DNA of 37,327 bases from Rhodoferax sp. OV413. GTDB taxonomy: Bacteria > Pseudomonadota > Gammaproteobacteria > Pseudomonadales > Pseudohongiellaceae. Under the pieces are notes generated by a model. The model had not been told where the DNA came from. It was given only the letters and a program-made list of their open reading frames with translations, and did no database searches. The stretch covers positions 1-37,327 of the forward strand of contig CALQJO020000030.1 in NCBI GenBank assembly GCA_943330915.2. Reading direction: 5' to 3'. Every line of letters starts with the position of its first letter. Within the stretch, counting starts at the first letter, position 1. Below, piece after piece: positions 8,631 to 16,061 of this stretch. Position numbers and translations under genes: made by a program.

Positions 8631-9527
8631 ATGGCAACACGACACTTTCTGACCTTGCTGGATCTCAGCCCGGTCGAGTTAAGAGATATTATTCACCGCG
8701 CAATCGCTCTGAAAAACAATACAGCGTTGCAAGAAGAAACTTTAAAAAATAAAACACTTGCGATGATTTTTGAAAAATCTTCAACTCGAACGCGGGTCTC
8801 ATTTGAAGTTGCCATGACGCAGTTGGGTGGATCATCACTGTTCCTTTCTCCTGCCGATACCCAGCTTGGCCGTGGAGAAAGTATTGAGGACAGCGCTAAA
8901 GTCCTGTCGCGTATGGTCGATGTGATCACCATCAGGACTTATCAGCATGCCAAGCTTGAACTATTCGCCAGACACTCTAGTGTTCCAGTGATTAATTCGC
9001 TGACAGATGATTTTCATCCATGTCAGTTGCTGGCGGACATTCAGACGTTTTTTGAGCATCGGGGTGATATTGCAGGTCACAAAGTAGCTTGGGTGGGTGA
9101 CGGTCACAATATGTGCCAGTCCTACATCAATGCCTCAAAACAGTTTGATTTTGAGTTGGTAATTGCCTGTCCTCAGGGCTACGAACCTGATCAATATCTG
9201 CTCGACCGAACCAGTGACAGGGTATCGATTGTTAGAAATCCCGCTGACGCAGTAAAGGGCGCCAGTCTGGTAGCGACTGATGTCTGGGCTTCGATGGGGC
9301 ATGAGGAAGAGCGCAAGTTGCGCCTTGAACGCTTCATGGATTACCAGGTCACCCATGAATTGATGTCATTTGCAAAAAGCGATGCATTGTTTATGCATTG
9401 TTTGCCTGCTCACAGAGGCGAGGAAGTCGCTGCAGATGTCCTCGATGCCCCGGATAGTGTGGTTTGGGACGAAGCTGAAAACCGTTTGCATGCTCAGAAA
9501 GCGTTGCTTGAGTTTTTATGCTCTTGA
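8631..9527 (+). CDS. argF: Ornithine carbamoyltransferase, anabolic
   Basis: This 298-residue enzyme forms citrulline from ornithine and carbamoyl phosphate. [13 protein letters not shown] (about 50-62) binds carbamoyl phosphate, [11 protein letters not shown] is the second substrate motif, and [12 protein letters not shown] near the C-terminus carries the catalytic Cys of the HCLP loop that binds ornithine. The short length fits the biosynthetic form; catabolic forms are usually nearer 335. The upstream region 8372-8630 is 259 bp and shared divergently with grxD; I found no clear ArgR operator there. About 300 bp separate it from nrdA. Confidence 0.97.
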   Translation: MATRHFLTLLDLSPVELRDIIHRAIALKNNTALQEETLKNKTLAMIFEKSSTRTRVSFEVAMTQLGGSSLFLSPADTQLGRGESIEDSAKVLSRMVDVITIRTYQHAKLELFARHSSVPVINSLTDDFHPCQLLADIQTFFEHRGDIAGHKVAWVGDGHNMCQSYINASKQFDFELVIACPQGYEPDQYLLDRTSDRVSIVRNPADAVKGASLVATDVWASMGHEEERKLRLERFMDYQVTHELMSFAKSDALFMHCLPAHRGEEVAADVLDAPDSVVWDEAENRLHAQKALLEFLCS

Positions 9528-9663
9528 CCAAGGTTGCCCGTTTGCCGGCGCAGGAATAGTGCAGGCAAGGTTTGAGAATGCATAGCTCCTCAGCGAGTAA
9601 TCCTGCCTGCCTGTTGAGAATTGGCGACTGTCAGCCACAAGATGTAGTGGTCTTATACAAGAC

Positions 9664-9694
9664 TTAACCACAAGTTATCCACAAGCTATTCACA
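9664..9694 (+). promoter_or_regulatory. Three DnaA-box-like 9-mers in phase
   Basis: TTAACCACA (9664-9672), TTATCCACA (9675-9683) and CTATTCACA (9686-9694) start exactly 11 bp apart on the same strand. The middle one is a perfect consensus box (TTATNCACA); the outer two each differ from it by one base. They lie just upstream of the putative nrdAB promoter. DnaA is known to control nrdAB in E. coli through boxes upstream of the promoter, so a role in coupling dNTP supply to replication is likely. An origin is unlikely from the gene context. Confidence 0.75.
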
Positions 9695-9704
9695 CAAAAA
9701 CCAC

Positions 9705-9733
9705 TTGCAATCGCCCTGTGACCGCACTATCTT
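9705..9733 (+). promoter_or_regulatory. Putative sigma70 promoter of nrdAB
   Basis: TTGCAA (9705-9710) and TATCTT (9728-9733) are separated by exactly 17 bp. Each matches its consensus hexamer at four of six positions. The -10 element lies inside the distal NrdR-like box, and the -35 follows the DnaA boxes by 10 bp. Start of transcription would be near 9740, giving a leader of about 100 bases before nrdA. The assignment rests on spacing and context. Confidence 0.45.
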
Positions 9734-9737
9734 GTGC
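9722..9737 (+). promoter_or_regulatory. Distal NrdR-like box
   Basis: CCGCACTATCTTGTGC matches the known NrdR box pattern (acaCwAtATaTwGtgt) at 11 of 16 positions. It starts exactly 31 bp before the proximal box, the usual three-turn spacing of paired NrdR boxes, and overlaps the putative -10 element. Binding of NrdR here would repress nrdAB. Confidence 0.6.
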
Positions 9738-9752
9738 TTTGTTTCTAAAAAA

Positions 9753-9768
9753 CACCTATATATTGTAT
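9753..9768 (+). promoter_or_regulatory. Proximal NrdR-like box
   Basis: The central ten bases, CTATATATTG (9756-9765), fit the NrdR core exactly. The full 16-mer matches at 12 positions, the misses being in the outer flanks. NrdR is the nucleotide-sensing repressor of ribonucleotide reductase genes and binds paired boxes near the promoter. The nrdA start is 72 bp downstream. Confidence 0.7.
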
Positions 9769-9840
9769 TTCTGGCCTCTGTGCGAGCGGTTCGCCCGCAG
9801 TCAGGCGGCTGGTTATCATAAAAACATCATGGAGAACGCA

Positions 9841-12696
9841 ATGCAAACCAATACTCCCAGCTACGGCAGCATCTCTGTCAGCTCTCGACCGGTGTCGCGG
9901 GTGAGTGAAGAACTGCCAGCGACAGCACCCGGTCTGTTGCGCGTAATCAAGCGAAACGGTGCCGTGGTGACCTATGATGAATCCAAAATAGTGGTAGCGA
10001 TCACGAAGGCATATCTTGCCATTGAAGGTGGCCCTGCTGCCGCATCAGCGCGAGTCCGTGAAACGGTCAGCAAAATGGCTGCGCAAATCAGCACTATTTT
10101 TAAGCGTCGTATGCCTTCAGGTGGATCCATTCACATTGAGGAAATCCAGGATCAAGTTGAACTCGCGATGATGCGTACGGGTGAGCACAAAGTAGCCCGC
10201 GCATACGTATTGTACCGTGCGGAACACGCTCGCCTGAGGGACCAGCAGCGGGCTCGTGAGCAGCCGTCCGAGTCAAGCATACAGGTAACCTATGCTGACG
10301 GCTCCAAAGGCCCACTGGACACCTTGCGGCTGCGTACTGTCATTGATGAGGCCTGCGCGGGACTGGAAGGCGTTTCCAGTGATGCTATTTATCAGGAAAC
10401 TCTTAAAAATCTCTATCCTGGCGTCAAGATGGACGATGTGCGGACCTCGGCGGTAATGACCGCGCGCACGATGGTAGAGCAGGATCCCAACTATTCCTAT
10501 GTCACCGCACGCTTGCTACTGGATACTCTGCGCTCAGAAGCGTTGGGTTTTCTGGGCCTCACAGACAGTGCCACTCAAAGCGAGATGAATTATCGCTATC
10601 CGTCAGTGTTGCGCCCCTACATTGAAAAAGGCGTCGAACTCGGACTGCTCTCCCCTCACCTGCTTGAGTATAACCTTGATGTACTCGGTGATGCCCTGAA
10701 TGCCGAGCGTGACACACAGTTCACCTACCTTGGCTTGCAGACGCTATATGACCGTTATTTTATCCACAGCAATGGCGTACGATTTGAGTTGCCCCAGATA
10801 TTTTTTATGCGTGTGGCGATGGGTCTTGCCAGCAATGAGGCTAACCGTGAGGCACGGGCGATCGAGTTTTACAACCTGATTTCCAGTTTTGACTACATGG
10901 TTTCCACGCCGCAACTCTTTAACTCCGGCACATTACGCCCACAGCTGTCGTCCTGCTTCCTGACAACGGTTCCTGATGATCTGCACGGCATTTACAGTGC
11001 CATCAAAGACAACGCAATGCTGTCTAAATGGGCCGGCGGACTAGGAAATGACTGGACACCGGTGCGAGCTCTGGGGGCCGGCATCAAAGGAACTAACGGC
11101 AAGTCCCAAGGTATTGTGCCATTCCTGAAAGTGGTCAATGACACGGCGGTGGCCGTTAATCAGGGTGGCAAGCGTAAAGGAGCGGTATGCGCCTACCTCG
11201 AAACCTGGCACCTCGATATCGAAGAGTTTCTGGAACTGCGTAAAAATACCGGAGATGACCGTCGGCGCACCCATGATATGAACACCGCAAACTGGATTCC
11301 GGATCTGTTCATGAAGCGTGTGTTTGAAGATGGCGAATGGACATTATTCTCACCGAATAATGTACCGGAATTGCATGATTTACATGGCGATGCGTTTGAG
11401 CGCGCATATGAAGAATATGAGCGTAAAGCTGCCGCAGGCCAGGTAGAGATTTACAAAACCGTGCGTGCCAAAGATCTCTGGCGCAAGATGTTGTCCATGC
11501 TGTTTGAAACCGGGCATCCGTGGATTACCTTCAAGGACGCCTGTAACGTGCGATCGCCGCAGCAACACGTGGGTACTATCCATTCATCCAATCTGTGCAC
11601 AGAGATTACGCTGAATACCAGTCCTGATGAAATTGCGGTCTGTAACCTTGGCTCTGTGAATATGGTCAATCACGTTACTGATCAGGGTCTGGACACAGCC
11701 AAACTGGAACGCACTATCAAAACGGCAGTGCGTATGCTCGACAACGTGATCGACATAAACTATTACTCTGTGCCGCAGGCTGAGACTTCTAACCTGAAAC
11801 ACCGTCCGGTGGGCATGGGTATCATGGGTTTCCAGGATGCCTTGTATGTTCAGCGCATCCCCTACGGCTCCGCAGAAGCCCTCAAGTTTGCGGACGAGTC
11901 GATGGAAGTCATCAGTTACCATGCAATTCAGGCATCAACAGATTTGGCGGAAGAGCGTGGCAAGTACAGCAGTTACAAAGGATCATTGTGGGATCAGGGC
12001 ATTCTGCCAATTGACTCGCTGAAGTTGTTACAGGAAGTGCGTGGGGAAAAATATCTTGATGTAGACATGAGCCAGACATTGAACTGGGAAGCGTTACGTC
12101 AACGAATTGCTGCGGTTGGAATGCGTAATTCCAACGTGCTGGCGATTGCGCCGACAGCGACGATTGCCAATATTTCCGGCGTCTCTCAGTCCATTGAGCC
12201 GACGTACCAGAACCTGTATGTCAAATCCAATCTGTCCGGAGAGTTCACGGTTGTGAACCCGTACCTGGTGCGTGACCTCAAAGCACTCGATCTGTGGGAC
12301 AACGTGATGGTCAACGACCTCAAGTACTACGATGGCAGCTTGCAGCAGATCGACCGTATTCCTCAGCACATTAAAGAGCTGTATGCGACTGCATTTGAAA
12401 TTGAGCCGCGCTGGCTGGTTGATGCAGCCAGTCGACGCCAGAAGTGGATCGATCAGGCGCAGTCCTTGAACCTTTATATCTCAGGTGCTAACGGTAAAAA
12501 ACTTGATGTGACCTATCGGATGGCCTGGCTGCGTGGGCTTAAAACGACCTATTACCTGCGATCTCTGGCGGCGACCAGTACTGAGAAATCGACAGTGTCA
12601 GGTAGCAAACTGAATGCGGTAGCAAGCGCGCCTGTGGCCGCTGATGTACCTAAAGCATGTTCTATAGACGATCCTGATTGTGAAGCCTGTCAATAA
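9841..12696 (+). CDS. nrdA: Ribonucleotide reductase class Ia, large subunit
   Basis: This 951-residue catalytic subunit reduces ribonucleoside diphosphates. ATG 9841 is chosen because GGAG at 9831-9834 is 6 bases upstream; the frame is open earlier but carries no family sequence. An ATP-cone begins at LLRVIKRNGAVVTYDESKI. A second cone-like region follows (from IQVTYADGSKGPLDTLRLRT, about 145-225), as in Pseudomonas NrdA, making it longer than E. coli (761). Active-site segments are NSGTLRPQLSSCFL, SNLCTEITLN and IAVCNLGSVN (thiyl-radical Cys). The radical-transfer tyrosine pair is Tyr904-Tyr905 in LKTTYYLR. The C-terminal CEACQ is the redox-shuttle cysteine pair. nrdB follows after 40 bp. 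Confidence 0.97.
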   Translation: MQTNTPSYGSISVSSRPVSRVSEELPATAPGLLRVIKRNGAVVTYDESKIVVAITKAYLAIEGGPAAASARVRETVSKMAAQISTIFKRRMPSGGSIHIEEIQDQVELAMMRTGEHKVARAYVLYRAEHARLRDQQRAREQPSESSIQVTYADGSKGPLDTLRLRTVIDEACAGLEGVSSDAIYQETLKNLYPGVKMDDVRTSAVMTARTMVEQDPNYSYVTARLLLDTLRSEALGFLGLTDSATQSEMNYRYPSVLRPYIEKGVELGLLSPHLLEYNLDVLGDALNAERDTQFTYLGLQTLYDRYFIHSNGVRFELPQIFFMRVAMGLASNEANREARAIEFYNLISSFDYMVSTPQLFNSGTLRPQLSSCFLTTVPDDLHGIYSAIKDNAMLSKWAGGLGNDWTPVRALGAGIKGTNGKSQGIVPFLKVVNDTAVAVNQGGKRKGAVCAYLETWHLDIEEFLELRKNTGDDRRRTHDMNTANWIPDLFMKRVFEDGEWTLFSPNNVPELHDLHGDAFERAYEEYERKAAAGQVEIYKTVRAKDLWRKMLSMLFETGHPWITFKDACNVRSPQQHVGTIHSSNLCTEITLNTSPDEIAVCNLGSVNMVNHVTDQGLDTAKLERTIKTAVRMLDNVIDINYYSVPQAETSNLKHRPVGMGIMGFQDALYVQRIPYGSAEALKFADESMEVISYHAIQASTDLAEERGKYSSYKGSLWDQGILPIDSLKLLQEVRGEKYLDVDMSQTLNWEALRQRIAAVGMRNSNVLAIAPTATIANISGVSQSIEPTYQNLYVKSNLSGEFTVVNPYLVRDLKALDLWDNVMVNDLKYYDGSLQQIDRIPQHIKELYATAFEIEPRWLVDAASRRQKWIDQAQSLNLYISGANGKKLDVTYRMAWLRGLKTTYYLRSLAATSTEKSTVSGSKLNAVASAPVAADVPKACSIDDPDCEACQ

Positions 12697-12736
12697 GGTA
12701 GCTGTCAGTGACTAACCAAAATATCAGAGGTAAACA

Positions 12737-14161
12737 ATGATTTCCTGGGATGAGTTTTACGAAGATCCTGCCGTACCCGACGTCAGTGCTGCCAGTGTGG
12801 AAAGGGCCAGTGCCAACAGGCAGGCAGAGTTCAGGAAGGCTGACACAGCAGGTGCTATGGCTCTAGTGGGCGGTTCTGATGATTCGATGCAATTATCCCG
12901 CGCTGTTTCGGAAAAGGCAGCGGGCAGCTACGCCGATGCGATTGCGGCTGCTAAAACCATGACTGCCATGGAAATGGCCAGTTCTGCCAACAGGGATCTG
13001 GCCGAACCACCCGCCGGACGATCCGATAGAACTGTGACCGAAGCAGCAGCAGAGCTTGTTAATCAGCAAATTATGCAACGCATCCAGAATGAGTTAAAAG
13101 ATCTGGATACCAGCGCCGTTGAGCATGAAATCGGTGAATGGACTGAGCGTGTCACGGTTGATGACAAACGTATGATCAATTGCCGTGCTGACCTGAATCA
13201 ACTGGTGCCCTTCAAATATGATTGGGCATGGCAAAAGTATCTTGATGGCTGCGCCAACCACTGGATGCCGCAGGAAATCAATATGAATGCGGATATCGCG
13301 CTGTGGAAGAACCCTAACGGGCTTACCGCTGACGAGCGCATGATTGTCAAACGTAATCTGGGATTTTTCTCAACCGCCGATTCCCTGGTAGCGAACAATC
13401 TGGTATTGGCGCTGTATCGCCTTATCACCAACCCTGAGTGCCGTCAGTACATTCTGCGCCAGGCCTTTGAAGAAGCTATCCACACCCAAGCCTACCAGTA
13501 CTGCATTGAGTCATTGGGTATGGATGAAGGTGAAATCTTCAATATGTATCACGAGGTTCCTTCGGTTGCAAAAAAAGCGTCGTGGGGTCTGAAGTATACG
13601 AAAGAGCTTAATGATCCGAATTTCACCACGGGCACACAGGAAACGGATAAAGCGCTTCTGAAGAATCTGATCGCATTTTACTGCTGTCTGGAGGGTATTT
13701 TCTTCTACTGCGGTTTTTCACAGATTCTGTCCATGGGCCGCCGTAACAAGATGACTGGTACCTCTGAACAGTTCCAGTACATTCTGCGCGATGAGTCCAT
13801 GCACCTGAATTTTGGCATCGATGTGATCAACCAGATCAAGATCGAGAACCCGCATCTGTGGGACGACGCCATGAAGCGTGAAGCAACACAGATGATTCTG
13901 CAGGCGACACAACTGGAAATCGAATACGCGCGTGACACCATGCCCCGCGGTGTGTTGGGAATGAATGCGGTAATGATGGAAGAATACCTGCAGTTCATAG
14001 CCAACCGTCGCCTGGTGCAGATTGGTTTGCTAGAGCAGTTCAAAGGGGTGAAAAATCCTTTCCCGTGGATGTCTGAAATCATGGATCTGCGTAAAGAAAA
14101 GAATTTTTTTGAAACCCGGGTGATCGAGTACCAAACTGGTGGCGCTCTGAGCTGGGAATAA
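12737..14161 (+). CDS. nrdB: Ribonucleotide reductase class Ia, radical-generating small subunit, N-terminally extended
   Basis: This 474-residue NrdB holds the di-iron/tyrosyl radical cofactor. Metal ligands are Asp215 (STADSLVA), Glu246 and His249 (EEAIHTQAY), Glu319 (CLEGIFFY), and Glu353 with His356 ([10 protein letters not shown]), leaving one acidic ligand I did not pin down. Tyr253 sits four residues after His249, matching radical Tyr122 of E. coli, so it is a tyrosyl-radical enzyme and not the Chlamydia Phe type. Residues 1-140 form an extension: a conserved start [10 protein letters not shown], an Ala/Ser-rich low-complexity linker, then [20 protein letters not shown] where the core begins. 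Pseudomonas NrdB has a similar but shorter extension (about 415 residues in total). The C-terminus GGALSWE should dock on NrdA. Confidence 0.96.
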   Translation: MISWDEFYEDPAVPDVSAASVERASANRQAEFRKADTAGAMALVGGSDDSMQLSRAVSEKAAGSYADAIAAAKTMTAMEMASSANRDLAEPPAGRSDRTVTEAAAELVNQQIMQRIQNELKDLDTSAVEHEIGEWTERVTVDDKRMINCRADLNQLVPFKYDWAWQKYLDGCANHWMPQEINMNADIALWKNPNGLTADERMIVKRNLGFFSTADSLVANNLVLALYRLITNPECRQYILRQAFEEAIHTQAYQYCIESLGMDEGEIFNMYHEVPSVAKKASWGLKYTKELNDPNFTTGTQETDKALLKNLIAFYCCLEGIFFYCGFSQILSMGRRNKMTGTSEQFQYILRDESMHLNFGIDVINQIKIENPHLWDDAMKREATQMILQATQLEIEYARDTMPRGVLGMNAVMMEEYLQFIANRRLVQIGLLEQFKGVKNPFPWMSEIMDLRKEKNFFETRVIEYQTGGALSWE

Positions 14162-14182
14162 GCCCTGTCGAAATTACAAAGG

Positions 14183-14224
14183 GTCCGGTCTCTGTGGTGT
14201 ATCGACATGCCGTGGGGACCGGAC
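14183..14224 (+). other. Intergenic hairpin after nrdB, no U-tract
   Basis: GTCCGGTC (14183-14190) pairs perfectly with GACCGGAC (14217-14224). Six further inner pairs, three of them G-T wobbles, extend the stem towards a 14-base loop. No T-run follows, so it is not a standard intrinsic terminator. It could stabilise the nrdAB mRNA end or act as a Rho-linked or processing element before the MocA-like gene. Confidence 0.45.
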
Positions 14225-14246
14225 ACCAATGTGACGTGGAGATTAG

Positions 14247-14903
14247 GTGGCTGAAACACACACAAAACAGACCAAAGATAGCGGACTAAATCCTGTTGAT
14301 AACCTGCCCGGGGCGGTGTTGCTGGCCGCCGGGTTTAGCGTTCGTTTTGGCAGCATAAAGCTAAAAGCTGCCTTGCCTGACGGCAATACCATTCTAAGAA
14401 AAACCTTTAATAGTCTCCTTCAAGCAACTGAAAATATTATAGTCATAGGGCGAAAGGACTTGTTGGAACAAGGAGTCTACGACTTCATTCCAGCGTCTCA
14501 TCGGTCGTTTCTGTTTCTGTGCGAAGATGCCCGGTTTGGTATGGGGCACACGCTGGCGTGTGGGATAAGGCATATTCCGTCAAAGTGGCAAAGCGCAATG
14601 ATTTGTCTGGGTGATATGCCATTTGTAAGGCATGACACTCTTATCCGGCTGCTGTCTGCAGGACGTGCGCAGCAAATAATCATCCCGACATATCAATCTG
14701 CCCGCGGGCATCCTGTCATCTTTGGCCGACATTTTTTTCCTGAGCTGCAGATATGTCAGGGTGATACCGGTGCCAGGCATGTACTGCAGTCGCACCCGGA
14801 TTCCATCATTGAACTTGATACCGATGACCCGGGTATTTTGCAGGATATTGATACTCCGCAGGCCCTCGCTGCGCTCTGCGCACAGGTGACCGATCTGCGC
14901 TGA
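14247..14903 (+). CDS. MocA-like nucleotidyltransferase (molybdopterin cytidylyltransferase family)
   Basis: This 218-residue NTP-transferase begins at GTG 14247, with GGAG at 14238-14241. The N-terminal loop AVLLAAGFSVRFGSIKLKAAL is the nucleotide-binding signature (LAAGxSxRxGxxK), and LGDMPFVRHDTL carries the metal-binding Asp before Met-Pro, as in MocA and related enzymes. RGHPVIFGRHFFPEL and GDTGARHVLQ match the MocA C-terminal half. MocA transfers CMP to molybdopterin to make the MCD cofactor of xanthine dehydrogenase-type enzymes. An XdhC-family gene, the usual partner in loading such enzymes, is at 31031-32005, but no xdhAB or cox genes are in the window. Substrate could also be another sugar or cofactor phosphate. 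Confidence 0.8.
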   Translation: MAETHTKQTKDSGLNPVDNLPGAVLLAAGFSVRFGSIKLKAALPDGNTILRKTFNSLLQATENIIVIGRKDLLEQGVYDFIPASHRSFLFLCEDARFGMGHTLACGIRHIPSKWQSAMICLGDMPFVRHDTLIRLLSAGRAQQIIIPTYQSARGHPVIFGRHFFPELQICQGDTGARHVLQSHPDSIIELDTDDPGILQDIDTPQALAALCAQVTDLR

Positions 14904-14944
14904 TCCTTTACTATTGCCACTCACTTATCAACAGTCTGCGTGTC

Positions 14945-15856
14945 ATGAACAACATCAACAATAAAACGCTTTTATTCCCACGTCTGCATGTGTTGTGTGT
15001 CTCATGGTTGGCCCTGCTTTTAATGACAGCAGGTAACGCGCAGACCTTGCCTGAACAACTGCTGCCACTGCTTGAGAATCCGGTAAACCCGTTGCTGGAA
15101 ATTTCATCGTCGGAGGGCGATATCTATGTTGAGCTGTTTCCTGATGCCGCTCCGTTAAATGTTCGCAGAATTCTCGAACTGGCTAACGGTCAATTGATGC
15201 CACAGGGCAATGAACGGCGCTACTATGATGGTCTTACATTTCACAGGGTTGTACCCGGAACTTTTTTGCAGACCGGAGCTGCCGAGAGAGCTGGACGTGA
15301 ACGGCCACCCGCCATTGCAGATGAAATAAATGCACGAGGTCTGGGTCTTGAACAACAGCCGCTACTGGACAGTCTTGGACGACCTCATCCGTGGATGAAT
15401 ATCGCTGATACCGCTGATTTTCAGAACAGAGTACTGGTACCCTTCTACCGGAGTTTGGATATCCGCAGCACCGAACAGGCCATCGCCCAGCAAGAGCGCA
15501 TCACCGCAAGACTTGGCACAATGAATATCATGCAGGTTCATGAGTTGGTTGGATATCGGTACAACGCTTCTTTGCCCTCGCGCCGCCCGCTCTCTGGCAG
15601 CGTGTTGATGGCAAATACCGGGCCGGGTACCAATGATGCAGAACTGATTATTACCCTGATTGACACTCCTTGGTTGATGGCGACACACACTGTGATTGGC
15701 AGGGTGGTCTCCGGGCTGAGTCTTGCTAACAGTATCAGCCGTCAGCCAGAAGGCAGCGTACGCATCTACCACATTAGGACTGTTGATACTTCGACGGTCA
15801 ACCTACCCCTGCAAACCATTACCGAGGGAGCAACCAATGAGTCAATCCAGCCGTAA
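14945..15856 (+). CDS. Exported cyclophilin-type peptidyl-prolyl isomerase with internal insertion
   Basis: This 303-residue protein has a signal peptide (hydrophobic LHVLCVSWLALLLMTAG, likely cleavage after GNA), so it should act in the periplasm on protein folding. The cyclophilin fold begins at LLEISSSEGDIYVELFPDAAP and has the catalytic FHRV of YYDGLTFHRVVPGTFLQTG. The second half resumes at GSVLMANTGPGTNDAELIIT and PWLMATHTVIGRV. Between them lie roughly 85 residues where ordinary bacterial cyclophilins have only a short loop; this insert is Gln/Arg-rich and may be a substrate or partner arm. It overlaps the next small gene by 20 bp. No clear ribosome site precedes the ATG. Confidence 0.85.
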   Translation: MNNINNKTLLFPRLHVLCVSWLALLLMTAGNAQTLPEQLLPLLENPVNPLLEISSSEGDIYVELFPDAAPLNVRRILELANGQLMPQGNERRYYDGLTFHRVVPGTFLQTGAAERAGRERPPAIADEINARGLGLEQQPLLDSLGRPHPWMNIADTADFQNRVLVPFYRSLDIRSTEQAIAQQERITARLGTMNIMQVHELVGYRYNASLPSRRPLSGSVLMANTGPGTNDAELIITLIDTPWLMATHTVIGRVVSGLSLANSISRQPEGSVRIYHIRTVDTSTVNLPLQTITEGATNESIQP

Positions 15857-16061
15857 AAAGCCAACAAAAGCAAAGACCAGATTGAAGGCCACCAGCTTTA
15901 TGGCGATGTTTATCACTTGTGGGGTTTTTCTGGGTTTTGGTCTCGGAGCAATGCTTAACAATGTGTTGATGTTAACGCTGATGGGTCTGGTAGCAGGCGC
16001 CGCAGGCGGGTATTACATAGACAAACGAAATGGCATTGCCTACACACAGTCCAGGCGCTGA
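15837..16061 (+). CDS. Small two-helix membrane protein, function unknown
   Basis: This 74-residue protein has a basic N-terminus rich in Ser, Lys and Arg, followed by two hydrophobic segments (SFMAMFITCGVFLGFGLGAM and VLMLTLMGLVAGAAGGYYI) and a short charged tail. ATG 15837 is chosen because GGGAG at 15826-15830 sits 6 bases upstream; a longer frame exists but lies wholly in the cyclophilin gene. It overlaps the end of that gene by 20 bp, so the two are probably cotranslated. Glycine-rich hairpin membrane proteins of this size are common and of no assigned role. Its TGA directly abuts the dinG stop codon on the other strand. Confidence 0.7.
   Translation: MSQSSRKKPTKAKTRLKATSFMAMFITCGVFLGFGLGAMLNNVLMLTLMGLVAGAAGGYYIDKRNGIAYTQSRR

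Noticed and set aside
9561-9610. Terminator after argF
   Set aside because: GCAGGCA and TGCCTGC can pair, but the loop is 36 bases and no T-run follows.
9664-9694. Replication origin
   Set aside because: Three DnaA boxes alone are not enough: no AT-rich unwinding stretch, no further boxes, and no dnaA, dnaN or gidA nearby. Control of nrdAB explains them better.
13705-14265. 186-codon open frame antisense to nrdB
   Set aside because: Covers the conserved NrdB metal-site region on the other strand and has no protein-family features.
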